Shown: positions 19,608 through 28,860, numbered from the stretch's first letter. The stretch is DNA of 64,000 bases from an uncultured Paracoccaceae bacterium (GCA_947500135.1 CANMQX010000003.1:434001-498000); one strand, 5' to 3'. Made by a program: numbers and translations. Notes: generated by a model not told the origin, from the sequence alone.

Positions 19608-20074
19608 TTGATCTGAAAAATCGCTTCAATTTCGACAGCAACACCCAAAGGCAAACTGGCCGCACTGACCGCCGCGCGCGCATGGCGGCCCTTGTCACCT
19701 AAGGCGGCCACAAAGAAATCAGAAGCGCCGTTGATCACCTTGGGCTGATCGACAAAATCAGGGGTCGAGTTGACGAACCCTGTCAGCTTGACCACCTGCA
19801 CCAGCCGGTCCATGTCGCCACCCAAGGCAACTTTCAGTTGGGTCAGCAAGGAAATCGCACATAGCTTTGCAGCCTCAGCCCCTTGTTCAAGGGTAAAGTC
19901 GGCACCGACCACGCCCCGCACTGGGCCGTTGTCATCCTGACTGATCTGGCCGGATACATAGACCATGTCGCCAACAGTCACGAAGGGCAGGTAGTTGCCA
20001 GCAGCCTTCGGCGCATGACCCACATCCGGCAAGGTCACCCCAAGTTCGGCGAGTTTGGTTTCGATGGCGCTCAT
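19604..20074 (-). CDS. RidA/YjgF-family protein
   Basis: A 156-residue protein of the Rid superfamily (YjgF/YER057c/UK114), which hydrolyses reactive enamine/imine intermediates or acts on related metabolites. Features are SAIETKLAELGVTLPD, YLPFVTVGDMVYVSGQIS and RHARAAVSAASLPLGVAVEIEAIFQI, where the Arg that binds the carboxylate lies. The N-terminus resembles the longer Rid6/7-like forms rather than archetypal RidA. The ATG at 20074 has GGAGA five bases before it; a start at 20122 would add 16 unlikely residues. It heads the five-gene run. Confidence 0.9.
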   Translation of the reverse strand: MSAIETKLAELGVTLPDVGHAPKAAGNYLPFVTVGDMVYVSGQISQDDNGPVRGVVGADFTLEQGAEAAKLCAISLLTQLKVALGGDMDRLVQVVKLTGFVNSTPDFVDQPKVINGASDFFVAALGDKGRHARAAVSAASLPLGVAVEIEAIFQIK

Positions 20075-20129
20075 TGCATTCTCCATTGATGTTTGCCCGG
20101 ACGCTACCGGGCAAACAGACAAGGTGCAA

Positions 20130-21446
20130 TCAGGACTCGCGGAAGGCCTTGGCGAAATAATCAGCCAAAGGTTTCAGCAGGTAATTCATCGGGCTGCGAT
20201 CAGCGGTGCGCACAAATGCCTCAACCGGCATGCCGGGGATCAGGGTCATGTCTTGCGGCAGTTTTTCGATCTCGCCTTCGTTCAACTGCACCTCGGCCCG
20301 ATAGAAAGATACGCCAGAGTTTTCGTTCTGAAACGCGTCGGCAGAGATCAGGGTGACCTCGCCCTTAAGCTCCGGGGTGCGCCGCTGGTCAAAGGCAGAA
20401 AAGCGCAGCGTGACCTCCTGACCCAGATGAATCTGATCAATATCGACGACCTGCACCTCGGTCGCAATCACCAATGGTCGATCCTGTGGGATCAGGAACA
20501 GGACCTGATCGGCGGGCCGGATCACCGATTTTTCGGCAAACACCTGTAGCCCGTATACGATCCCAGAGACGGGTGCGCGGATATCCAGCCGGTCCAGTTG
20601 CAGCTTTAATGTGCGGCGGCGTTCGGACAGTTCCAATTCGTTGAATTGCAGGTCGCGCAGACGGGTGATCGCCTCTTCCCTGCGGGTTGATGACAGGCTG
20701 AGGATTTGAATCTCAATCTCGGTCATACGCTCACCGGCCTGGGCTGCCTGCGCGGTCAGTTCACCAACGCGGCCTAGCAGATTGGCCTCTTCACGCTGCA
20801 AGGTCAGGACCCGGCTGGCCTGCGCCAAGCCGCGATCCAGCAAGCTTTGCTGGTCTGTCAATTCCTCGGAAATCAGCGACTGCTGCGTTTTCAATGCAAC
20901 CTGCTGTGCGTCGATCCCAGACATCTGGCTCGCGATCTGGGCACGCTGCTGGGTCAATTGTTCGACGGCACGGCGGTTTGATTCCAACCGCGCCTCGAAC
21001 AGGCGCTGCTGCCCGATGATCAGATCGTTGGCATCCGCGTCATTCGCCTCCAGCAGGACGGGATCAAATTCCAGCGTATCGCGATCATCACGTTCAGCCT
21101 CCAGCCGGGCGCGGCGGGCCAGGATTTCGTAGAGCTGCCCTTCAACAACGGCCAGTTCTGATTGCAGGACAGATGCATCCAAACGGATCAGCATATCGCC
21201 GGCCTCAACAGTGTCGCCTTCATCGACAAGGATTTCTTCGACCACACCACCATCGGGGTGCTGCACGACCTGTCGGTTGCGGTCCACCTCGATCTGGCCA
21301 GATGTGATGACAGCCCCGGTGATCTGGGCCAGAACGGACCATGTGCCAAAGCCGCCAACCAGTACGACAAGGGTGATCAGCCCTGCGGTCATGTGCCGTT
21401 TGGCCGACCAGCGTTTCACATTTTGATCAGTGCCTTTGTCAATCAT
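20130..21446 (-). CDS. Type I secretion membrane fusion protein (HlyD family)
   Basis: A 438-residue periplasmic adaptor. It has one N-terminal membrane helix (about residues 20-42), a lipoyl-like half (VVEEILVDEGDTVEAGDMLIRLDASVL), a long helical hairpin of heptads (about residues 90-290) and the returning lipoyl half and beta-barrel (LDIRAPVSGIVYGLQVF). It bridges the ABC exporter to a TolC-like channel. The start at 21446 overlaps the exporter stop by 4 bp (ATGA). No TolC gene is in the window. Confidence 0.93.
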   Translation of the reverse strand: MIDKGTDQNVKRWSAKRHMTAGLITLVVLVGGFGTWSVLAQITGAVITSGQIEVDRNRQVVQHPDGGVVEEILVDEGDTVEAGDMLIRLDASVLQSELAVVEGQLYEILARRARLEAERDDRDTLEFDPVLLEANDADANDLIIGQQRLFEARLESNRRAVEQLTQQRAQIASQMSGIDAQQVALKTQQSLISEELTDQQSLLDRGLAQASRVLTLQREEANLLGRVGELTAQAAQAGERMTEIEIQILSLSSTRREEAITRLRDLQFNELELSERRRTLKLQLDRLDIRAPVSGIVYGLQVFAEKSVIRPADQVLFLIPQDRPLVIATEVQVVDIDQIHLGQEVTLRFSAFDQRRTPELKGEVTLISADAFQNENSGVSFYRAEVQLNEGEIEKLPQDMTLIPGMPVEAFVRTADRSPMNYLLKPLADYFAKAFRES

Positions 21447-23182
21447 GACACACCCCCGGTCTTGCCGACGCTGTGTTTGATTTCTTTGTGGTTCGTGACC
21501 ATCTCGGCCAACACCTTGTCTTTGGGGCCGAAGGCGCGTCGCGCGCCGCCTTCGATAACCAGCAATGTGTCGCATTCCTGAATGGCAGCAGGCCGGTGTG
21601 CCATGATGAACACGATCTTGCCTTCTGATTTCAGGATTTTGATCGCCTTGTTCAACGCCGCCGACCCATCATTATCGAGGTTGGAATTCGGTTCATCCAG
21701 TACCAGCACAACGGGGTCGCCATACATCGCGCGGGCCAGGCCAATGCGTTGGATCTGACCACCGGAAAGACGCCCGGTATTGGCAGACACCCGGGTGTCA
21801 TAGCCGTCGGGCAGTTTCAGGATCATTTCATGGGCGGCGGCCTTTTGGGCGGCTTTGACAACCTCGGCATCGCTTGGGGTCATCGACATGCGGGCGATGT
21901 TTTCCTTGATCGTCCCATCAAAAAGCTGCACCCGCTGCGGCAGATAGCCGATATGTTCACCCAGAACATCAGGGTCATATTGATCCAGCGCCGCACCATC
22001 AAGGCGGATTTTTCCGCCCGCAGGCTGCCAGACACCGGTCAGCACCCGCGCGAGTGTGGATTTACCCGCGCCAGAGGTCCCGATCACACCAACGGCCATG
22101 CCCGGTTTTACGTCAAAGCTGATCAGGCGCAGTGATGCCTGCTTTTCGCCCGGTGGTACCACCGTGACCTGATCGGCCAGCAATCGCGCCTTGGGTTTGG
22201 GCAGTTGCATACGCTGTTCTTCTTCGCCGACGCTGCCCAGCAAAATGGACAGATTGCGCCAGCCTTCGCGGCCCTTTTGAAAGACAGCCCATTGACCAAC
22301 GATCATTTCAATCGGAGCTAGTGCGCGGCCCAGCAGGATCGAACCTGCGATCATCGCCCCTGGCGATAATTGGTTCTGCAACACCAGATAGGCGCCCAGC
22401 CCCAGCATGGCCGACTGCAGGAACAGCCGGAATGACTTCGTCATCGCGGTAAACGTGCCTGATGCATCCGCCGCCCCAATGGTCGCATCCAGTGATTTGC
22501 CACGTGCAATCTGCCAGCGGTCAAAGGCCGCACCGCGCATGCCCAGTGAATGCACCATCTCGCTTTCGGTACGGATCTGCGTGCCCATCTGTTCAGAGGC
22601 GAAAGACGCCGCATTCGCCTGTTCCAGTGGTTTGCGGGTTATCATCTGGTTCAGGATCGCGACCCCGACCAGAATGACCGCACCAACCACCGCCAGAAGG
22701 CCCATCAACGGGTGAAAGATGAAGATACCCCAAAAAAACAAGGGTGCCCAAGGCAGATCAAACAGCGCCATCAGCGCAGGCGACGTGATCAGGCGTTGTG
22801 TCGATTCCAGATCGCGCAGGCCTGTCGCGGCCTCGCGTGGTGCGCGGTTCAGGGTTGTGGCCTTCAGGACAGCACCGAACACACGCCGGTCCAACCGTGC
22901 CTGAAACCGGGCACCGACCCGGCCCATCACCCGGCCACGCACGAAATCAAGGATACCCATCATACCGTAAAGAAACGCCACCAATACTGACAGGGCGAGC
23001 AGTGTCTCAAACGACCGCGAGCTGAGCACCCGGTCATAGACGTTCAGCATATATAGCGGACCGGTCAGCATCAGCAGGTTTACGAAAAAGCTGAAGATAC
23101 CAACCATCCAATACAGATGGCGGCTTTCGCTGCGGGCCTCGATCAGTTCGGCCTCGCCCTTCGTTCTTAGTTCTTCCAACAT
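21443..23182 (-). CDS. Type I secretion ABC transporter (PrtD/AprD-like)
   Basis: A 579-residue half-transporter fused to its ATPase. The six-helix membrane domain occupies about residues 25-300. The nucleotide-binding domain has Walker A GTSGAGKST, signature LSGGQIQRIGLARAMYGDP, Walker B VVLVLDEP and the H-loop MAHRP. There is no N-terminal C39 peptidase or C39-like domain, as in PrtD/AprD exporters of RTX proteins with uncleaved C-terminal signals. It is coupled to the HlyD gene. The exported substrate is not identified here. Confidence 0.94.
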   Translation of the reverse strand: MLEELRTKGEAELIEARSESRHLYWMVGIFSFFVNLLMLTGPLYMLNVYDRVLSSRSFETLLALSVLVAFLYGMMGILDFVRGRVMGRVGARFQARLDRRVFGAVLKATTLNRAPREAATGLRDLESTQRLITSPALMALFDLPWAPLFFWGIFIFHPLMGLLAVVGAVILVGVAILNQMITRKPLEQANAASFASEQMGTQIRTESEMVHSLGMRGAAFDRWQIARGKSLDATIGAADASGTFTAMTKSFRLFLQSAMLGLGAYLVLQNQLSPGAMIAGSILLGRALAPIEMIVGQWAVFQKGREGWRNLSILLGSVGEEEQRMQLPKPKARLLADQVTVVPPGEKQASLRLISFDVKPGMAVGVIGTSGAGKSTLARVLTGVWQPAGGKIRLDGAALDQYDPDVLGEHIGYLPQRVQLFDGTIKENIARMSMTPSDAEVVKAAQKAAAHEMILKLPDGYDTRVSANTGRLSGGQIQRIGLARAMYGDPVVLVLDEPNSNLDNDGSAALNKAIKILKSEGKIVFIMAHRPAAIQECDTLLVIEGGARRAFGPKDKVLAEMVTNHKEIKHSVGKTGGVS

Positions 23183-23338
23183 TTGCCCCAGTTCAGTTCT
23201 TACGTCTTGGCACCCTGCATCTTAGGTTACCGGAAATCAGGTTAGAGTTAACGCCATATTTTGCATGACCACCCCTTGGCGTGGCGTAATGGGCGTATTT
23301 CATTGATTTGGCGCGCCAAATGGACCAACAATCCCCAG

Positions 23339-23707
23339 ATGCGCAAGATCACCACGTTCCACTGGGCCGTTTTCTGCCTGATTTTTCCCATGATTGGGCA
23401 AGCTGGCCCCTATGATGGCGTCTATAAACAAACCGCAAATGCCGAGTGTGCGCTTGTCGGCGTTGACGGCGGGTCGCTGAAGATCGCAGAAGGTATCTTT
23501 TACGGGGTCGAGGTCGAATGCCGCATGACCAGCCCGGTGGATATCAACGATATGGATGCCACGATCTATACGATGGAATGTTCCGGCGAAGGCCAGAGCT
23601 GGAATGAACGTGCCATCATGATGGCCGATTCGGCAGGCGACGGGATCTATATGATCTGGGACGGCTACGCGTTCCGCTATGACCTTTGCGAAGAGGGTGA
23701 GTATTAA
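23339..23707 (+). CDS. Small exported protein with four cysteines
   Basis: A 122-residue protein that begins MRKITTFHWAVFCLIFPMIGQAG, a Sec signal peptide. The mature part has four Cys, in NAECALVG, EVECRMTS, TMECSGEG and YDLCEEGEY, consistent with two periplasmic disulfides, and is acidic. I do not recognise the family. The ATG at 23339 is preferred because the 26 codons above it do not look like protein. It is divergent from the secretion ABC gene, but a Sec signal makes it an unlikely substrate of that exporter. Confidence 0.75.
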   Translation: MRKITTFHWAVFCLIFPMIGQAGPYDGVYKQTANAECALVGVDGGSLKIAEGIFYGVEVECRMTSPVDINDMDATIYTMECSGEGQSWNERAIMMADSAGDGIYMIWDGYAFRYDLCEEGEY

Positions 23708-23897
23708 CCTCCGCATTTGGTTATCGTATTAAGGGCGGCCCGCGGCCGGGGGGCTGCCCGGTCTATCGACAGGGCCGGGCGATTGCAGCGCGGTGGGCCC
23801 GACCATTTGGGCAACTTTGGCGAAATTAATCCATGATGTGGCGGACTTTCTGGGGGTCTATCCCGCGCCGGAGGCATGAACCAACGAAGAAGGCCGT

Positions 23898-26051
23898 TTA
23901 ACCCCCGTTGAGGATGTTATCGAGAAGGTTGCTGATATCGTCATCGACAACTTCGCCGCCTTCACTTGTCAGCACGCCGGTCGATGCAGGTTGCTGCGGG
24001 ACGATCATGGGTAGGGATGTGGGTACTTTGTCGGCCAGCACACGCACCATGGTTTCGTGCCAGATGGTTGCGGGCAACCCGCCGCCAGTCACCCCCGATA
24101 GTGGTTTGTTGTCGTCATAACCCATCCAGACGCCGGTCACATAGTCGCCGGTGAAGCCGATGAACCAGGCGTCACGCGCCCCTTGGGTCGTGCCGGTCTT
24201 GCCTGCGATTTCCCAACCGTCGATCCGGGCGCGCTGGCCAGTGCCTTGTTCCACGACCCGTGTCATCATCCATGTCAATTCGCGGGCGGCTTCTTCGTCG
24301 ATGATCCGTTCACCAATCCCCGATCCGGTCGAATCCATCAAGGATGCATTATCCCCCTGGATGCGCAGGTCGGTTAGGCCATAAGGGGTCACGGCATAGC
24401 CGCCGTTGAGGATGCCCGCAAAGGCCCCGGTCATGTCAATCAGCGTGCTTTCGGACACGCCGAGCGCCAGGGCAGGGCCAGCCGCCATGTCACCCTGAAT
24501 GCCAAAACCGGCGGCGACATTGCGGACCAGCTCGCGCCCCACATCCTCTGACACCAGAATGGCAGGGATGTTGCGGCTTTGGGCCAGTGCGTCGACCAAT
24601 GTGACCGGCCCGACAAATTGGCGATCATAGTTTTCGGGGCACCAATCGGCTGATCCACGACGTGACCAGCAGGTGCGCTGATCATCAACCAGCGCATAGG
24701 GCGACATGCCCAGATCAAGGGCAGCGGCATAAATGAACGGTTTGAAGGCGGACCCGGTTTGGCGCAAGGCTTGCGTGGCACGGTTGAACGCACCGGTGGC
24801 CTTGATGTTGCGACCGCCCACCATGGCCCGGACGGCGCCGTCAGCGGACATGACAACGATGGCGGCCTGCGCCTCTGATCCTTCACGGACCTCGTTTTCA
24901 AAGACCGAAATCAACGCTTCTTCAGCGGCGGCCTGAATGTCCTGATCCAGCGTTGTGCGGATAATGACGTCTTCTGTCGTGTCGCGGGTAAAGAACTCTG
25001 GCCCGCTTTCCATAACCCAATCAGCAAAGAAACCACCGGTGCGGGCTTTCGCCGCTTCGGAAAGCGTGGCGGGGTTTGCGATGGCATCCATCGCTTCGAC
25101 GGTGCTTAGATAACCCTGTTCTTCCATCAACCCGACAACAAGCGCCGCCCGTTCCTGCGCCCGGCCCAGATTGGCCGTAGGTGCGGTGGTTGAAGGTGCT
25201 TTCAACAGCCCGGCCAGCATGGCGGCCTGTGCGGGGTTCACCTGCGCGGCAGAGATGCCAAAGTAACGCTGTGCTGCCGCCTCGAACCCGCGACTGCCTG
25301 CACCAAGATAGGATCGGTTCAGGTAGATCGTCAGAATTTCCTCTTTTGTGTAAGCAATCTCCATCCCAAGGGCGAAAATCGCCTCTTTGGCTTTGCGCCA
25401 CAATGATGATTGGCGGCAGTCAACTTCATAAGCCGTCTCGGTCTCCCATTTTGCGGGATCATAAGGCACGCCAAGGCATAGTAGCTTGGCAGTCTGCTGC
25501 GTGATGGTAGAGCCGCCATGGCCAGACAAGGGCCCGCGCCCTTCGCGCAGGTTGATGCGGACCGCCGACGCAATACCGCGCGGCGAAATGCCTAAGTGGC
25601 GATAGAACCGCTTATCCTCGGTCGCGACGACAGCGTCGTGTAGATGTTCCGAAACCGTCTCTGCCGTGACCATGCCGCCAAACTGATCGCCGCGCCAGGC
25701 AAAGACCTGACCGGTCAGATCGGTCATCGTGACCGACCCGCGGGCACGCTGATCAATCAGCTCTTCCATCGCAGGCATCTGGCTGGCAAAATAGAGCGCG
25801 AAACCACCGATGATCAGCGCTGTGACCAGCCCGATCCGCCAGGTAAACGCCCAGATCAGGCGGAACACCCAACGGAATGGCAAAAGCAACCAGCCGATCA
25901 GGCCGCGCGGCTTGCTGGGACGCTTGGGTGCTGCCTTGCGACGGGCCGCAGGCTTGGCCTTTTTCTTGGGGGCCGCCTTTTTCCCGGCAGGTTTTGCCGG
26001 ATAGCGCCGTTCAGCCACCAAAGGTGACTTTTTTCTGCCATTTCCACTCAT
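23898..26051 (-). CDS. Class A penicillin-binding protein (PBP1A-like)
   Basis: A 717-residue bifunctional peptidoglycan synthase. A basic Lys/Ala/Pro-rich cytoplasmic tail (about residues 1-50) precedes one membrane helix (about 70-90). The glycosyltransferase domain has AVVATEDKRFYRHLGI, GGSTITQQTAK and YLGAGSRGFEAAAQRYFG. The transpeptidase domain has the catalytic SxxK in QTGSAFKPF, the SRN triad in AQSRNIP and KTGTTQGARDAWFIGFT. The C-terminus is acidic. It stands alone on the minus strand, divergent from the CHAT/DUF4347-like gene. Confidence 0.94.
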   Translation of the reverse strand: MSGNGRKKSPLVAERRYPAKPAGKKAAPKKKAKPAARRKAAPKRPSKPRGLIGWLLLPFRWVFRLIWAFTWRIGLVTALIIGGFALYFASQMPAMEELIDQRARGSVTMTDLTGQVFAWRGDQFGGMVTAETVSEHLHDAVVATEDKRFYRHLGISPRGIASAVRINLREGRGPLSGHGGSTITQQTAKLLCLGVPYDPAKWETETAYEVDCRQSSLWRKAKEAIFALGMEIAYTKEEILTIYLNRSYLGAGSRGFEAAAQRYFGISAAQVNPAQAAMLAGLLKAPSTTAPTANLGRAQERAALVVGLMEEQGYLSTVEAMDAIANPATLSEAAKARTGGFFADWVMESGPEFFTRDTTEDVIIRTTLDQDIQAAAEEALISVFENEVREGSEAQAAIVVMSADGAVRAMVGGRNIKATGAFNRATQALRQTGSAFKPFIYAAALDLGMSPYALVDDQRTCWSRRGSADWCPENYDRQFVGPVTLVDALAQSRNIPAILVSEDVGRELVRNVAAGFGIQGDMAAGPALALGVSESTLIDMTGAFAGILNGGYAVTPYGLTDLRIQGDNASLMDSTGSGIGERIIDEEAARELTWMMTRVVEQGTGQRARIDGWEIAGKTGTTQGARDAWFIGFTGDYVTGVWMGYDDNKPLSGVTGGGLPATIWHETMVRVLADKVPTSLPMIVPQQPASTGVLTSEGGEVVDDDISNLLDNILNGG

Positions 26052-26207
26052 GTTCCGCTCGACTGACTATTGCGTCTATTTTGGTCATCATAGCTGTGAT
26101 CCACGCGCGCCACCACCCGGTTTAACGCAAGGACAGGGGTCCGGTTTCCCTGACTAGGCGAAGATGGGATGCTTGTGCACAGTATCGTCATAATAGGAGG
26201 ACCCACG

Positions 26208-26723
26208 ATGCGCATTGATATTGTAGATGTTGTTGCGGACGAAAACGGTGTTGAGCCGATGGCCAGCTTTGCAATGACAGATTTGGCGCAACGTGGCCGG
26301 ACCTATGTCATGAATCTGGAAACCGACACTTGGCAATCGCTGATTGGGCGCGTGCAGAACCGATCCAACGGGCCGGGTTCAATTGATATCCTGCAGGTCC
26401 ATTCTCATGGCACGCCGGGCACGATGTTTGCGGGGCGACTGAATGAAAACAACGCCACAGCGTTAGAGGGCGTCTTTTCCGCCCTTGCCCCTTACTTTGC
26501 CCCGGGTGGTCAGGTTTATCTGAAAGGATGCACAACCGGACAACGGCCCGGTCTGCTACAGCCGCTGGCGCGGGCATTTAACGTCCCTGTCACGGCTGGG
26601 GTTCAGGTGCAGTGGGTCGCCGGGGGATTGACCGATGTTTACATCGGCAGAACCGTAACCGCGACGCCAGATGGTATGATGCACATTGATCGGGATGGGA
26701 TTCCCCGGCAGGCGACGCCCTAG
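26208..26723 (+). CDS. DUF4347-like (caspase/CHAT-like fold) hypothetical protein
   Basis: A 171-residue soluble protein starting at an ATG with a perfect AGGAGG seven bases before it. The core IDILQVHSHGTPGTMFAGRL, then FAPGGQVYLKGCTTGQ, resembles the SHG...GC pattern of DUF4347 and caspase/CHAT-like domains, where a His and a Cys in these positions form the catalytic pair. That places it only by pattern; it has neither the RTX repeats nor the adhesin region in which DUF4347 usually occurs. No signal peptide is visible. Function unknown. Confidence 0.75.
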   Translation: MRIDIVDVVADENGVEPMASFAMTDLAQRGRTYVMNLETDTWQSLIGRVQNRSNGPGSIDILQVHSHGTPGTMFAGRLNENNATALEGVFSALAPYFAPGGQVYLKGCTTGQRPGLLQPLARAFNVPVTAGVQVQWVAGGLTDVYIGRTVTATPDGMMHIDRDGIPRQATP

Positions 26724-26782
26724 GCAGCGATATTGTCAAATTGATTTCCAGAAGCGCCCAATAATCGGGCAAACGCATTTTT

Positions 26783-26801
26783 TTGTGCAAGAATTGTGCA
26801 A
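26783..26801. promoter_or_regulatory. Direct repeat upstream of glnK
   Basis: TTGTGCAA occurs twice with an 11-base period (26783-26790 and 26794-26801), about one helical turn, which is typical of tandem regulator half-sites. It lies about 130 bases before glnK. The regulator is unknown; the sequence is not the GCAC/GTGC dyad expected of NtrC. Confidence 0.35.
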
Positions 26802-26931
26802 AATTCACTAAAATACCTACAACCTAAAGGTGTCGTAGCCTTGCTGCGCCTGCAAAGTCGCGCTTTTCCTTCCCCCATACGCACGGCCCGTATTGCAACG
26901 GGGCCATGTCGAACTTTGCAAGGGGAAGAAA

Positions 26932-27270
26932 GTGAAACTCATCATTGCGACAATCAAACCGTTCAAACTGGAGGAGGTCCGCGAAGCGCTGACCACCGTC
27001 GGTGTGCGCGGGATGATGGTGTCTGAAATCAAGGGCTTTGGCGCGCAATCGGGCCATACGGAGATTTATCGCGGCGCCGAATATGCCGTGAATTTCGTGC
27101 CAAAGGTCAAACTGGAAATCGTTGTGCAGGACAGTATGGCCGATCAGGTCGTTTCGACCATCGCCACCACCGCACAGACCGAAAAAATCGGTGACGGTAA
27201 AATCTTCGTTCTCGACGTGGAAAGCGCCCTGCGGGTGCGCACGGGCGAGACCAATGATGATGCGCTGTGA
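26932..27270 (+). CDS. glnK: Nitrogen regulatory PII protein GlnK
   Basis: The 112-residue signal protein senses 2-oxoglutarate, ATP/ADP and, by uridylylation, glutamine. The T-loop has the uridylylation Tyr51 in RGAEYAVNFVPK. The B-loop (TTAQTEKIGDGKIFV) and C-terminal VRTGETNDDAL are intact. A GTG start at 26932 is used, preceded by AGGGGAAG; an ATG at 26893 adds residues unlike PII. It is followed 22 bases later by amtB, the usual pairing, in which GlnK plugs the ammonium channel when nitrogen is plentiful. Confidence 0.97.
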   Translation: MKLIIATIKPFKLEEVREALTTVGVRGMMVSEIKGFGAQSGHTEIYRGAEYAVNFVPKVKLEIVVQDSMADQVVSTIATTAQTEKIGDGKIFVLDVESALRVRTGETNDDAL

Positions 27271-27292
27271 TCGCGTAATGAGGGACAAATCC

Positions 27293-28618
27293 ATGAAACT
27301 GTTTAAACTTCTTTCCGTAGGTGCGGGGCTTGCCCTTTTGCCGACATTGGCGGCGGCACAGGATGCCGCCCCGACATTTGACGAAATCGGCCCGTATCTG
27401 ATGACCACGTTGCTGTTCCTTGTGGGCGGCTTTCTTGTGTTCTTTATGGCTGCTGGCTTTGCAATGCTTGAGGCCGGTCTGGTCAGATCCAAGAACGTGA
27501 CAACCCAGCTGACCAAGAACATCGCGCTGTTTTCCATTGCCTCCATCATGTATTGGCTGATCGGTTTTAACCTGATGTATCCCGGTGATGGTTGGCTGGT
27601 ATCTGGCTGGATTGGCCCGTTCTTTAGCTGGACCGAATTGGAGGCCGTGGGCCTTGCTGCCGGTGACGCATCGCTTGACTATGCCTCTGTCGGGTCTGAC
27701 TTTTTCTTTCAGTTGATGTTTGTCGCGGCAACCGCGTCGATTGTGTCTGGTGCGCTGGCGGAGCGGATCAAACTATGGCCTTTCCTGATCTTCGTGGTTG
27801 TACTGACCGGTGTGATGTATCCAATTTCCGGTTCCTGGAAATGGGGTGAGGGCTGGTTGGATGCCGCAGGATTTAACGACTTTGCAGGTTCTACCATTGT
27901 ACATTCCGTTGGTGGTTGGGCGGCCCTTGCCGGGGCGATCATCCTTGGCCCGCGACTGGGCAAATACGGCAAGGACGGTCGTGTGACGCCGCTGCCCGGT
28001 TCCAATCTCGCGCTTGCGACATTGGGGACATTCATTCTGTGGCTGGGTTGGTTTGGGTTCAATGGTGGCTCACAACTGGCCGCCGGTACTGTGGGCGATA
28101 TCACTGATGTGTCGCGCATCTTTGCCAACACCAATATGGCTGCGGCCTCGGGCGCTGTCACAGCGCTGATCCTGACGCAGCTCATGTTCAAGAAGGCTGA
28201 CCTGACCATGGTACTGAACGGTGCGCTGGCTGGGTTGGTGTCGATCACAGCTGAACCATTGGCACCCAGCCTGTTTGGTGCGCTTTGGATCGGTGCCGTG
28301 GGCGGTGTGATTGTGGTTCTCGCAGTGCCTTTCCTGGATAAGCTGAAGATCGACGATGTTGTCGGGGCGATCCCTGTCCACCTGTTCGCCGGGATCTGGG
28401 GCACCATTGCTGTCATCTTTTATAATGGCGATGCGACACTGGGTGCGCAGATCACCGGTATTCTGGCCTACGGTGTCTTCACCTTTGTTGTCAGCCTTGC
28501 CCTTTGGATCATCCTCAAAGGTGTGATGGGCATCCGCGTCAGCGAAGAGGCCGAGATCAACGGCTTGGATACATCGGAATTGGGTATGGAAGCCTATCCC
28601 GAATTCTCAAAAGGCTGA
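27293..28618 (+). CDS. amtB: Ammonium transporter
   Basis: A 441-residue inner-membrane channel with an N-terminal signal peptide (ending LPTLAAAQ) and eleven predicted helices. The pore His pair is present in STIVHSVGGWAALAG and IPVHLFAGIWGT, and the family motifs AAGFAMLEAGLVRSKN and WLGWFGFNGGSQLA are intact. The ATG at 27293 has GAGGGA seven bases before it. It forms an operon with glnK and ends at a strong terminator. Confidence 0.97.
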   Translation: MKLFKLLSVGAGLALLPTLAAAQDAAPTFDEIGPYLMTTLLFLVGGFLVFFMAAGFAMLEAGLVRSKNVTTQLTKNIALFSIASIMYWLIGFNLMYPGDGWLVSGWIGPFFSWTELEAVGLAAGDASLDYASVGSDFFFQLMFVAATASIVSGALAERIKLWPFLIFVVVLTGVMYPISGSWKWGEGWLDAAGFNDFAGSTIVHSVGGWAALAGAIILGPRLGKYGKDGRVTPLPGSNLALATLGTFILWLGWFGFNGGSQLAAGTVGDITDVSRIFANTNMAAASGAVTALILTQLMFKKADLTMVLNGALAGLVSITAEPLAPSLFGALWIGAVGGVIVVLAVPFLDKLKIDDVVGAIPVHLFAGIWGTIAVIFYNGDATLGAQITGILAYGVFTFVVSLALWIILKGVMGIRVSEEAEINGLDTSELGMEAYPEFSKG

Positions 28619-28646
28619 TCCCTTCCACAGCTTTTTGTGAGAGACT

Positions 28647-28674
28647 GCCCGGGCGTATTCGCCCGGGCTTTTTT
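28647..28674 (+). terminator. Rho-independent terminator of glnK-amtB
   Basis: GCCCGGGCG (28647-28655) pairs perfectly with CGCCCGGGC (28660-28668) around TATT and is followed by six T. Confidence 0.92.
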
Positions 28675-28860
28675 GTGTTTGGTCTTATCTGATATGTCGT
28701 ACGCAGAGGGCTGTTTGCCAAGCCATATTCTTCGCTATATTACGGCTTCGGCGCAAGAATTTTGCGTATCATCGTTGTCATGTGGTGCGATATGAAATGA
28801 CTTATCGTGAATGACGCGCAAATCTCGCTTAGATACCGAATCCTGCAGCGGAGCCTTGTG

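Noticed and set aside
23708..23897. Hairpin-forming GC-rich stretch between the small exported protein and the PBP gene
   Set aside because: GCCCGG/CCGGGC arms with a long loop and no U-run; too weak to call a terminator or RNA.
26802..26931. A sigma-54 promoter (GG-N10-GC) for glnK
   Set aside because: GG and GC elements occur but at wrong spacing (for example GGCC...TTGCA near 26899-26918), so no site is claimed.
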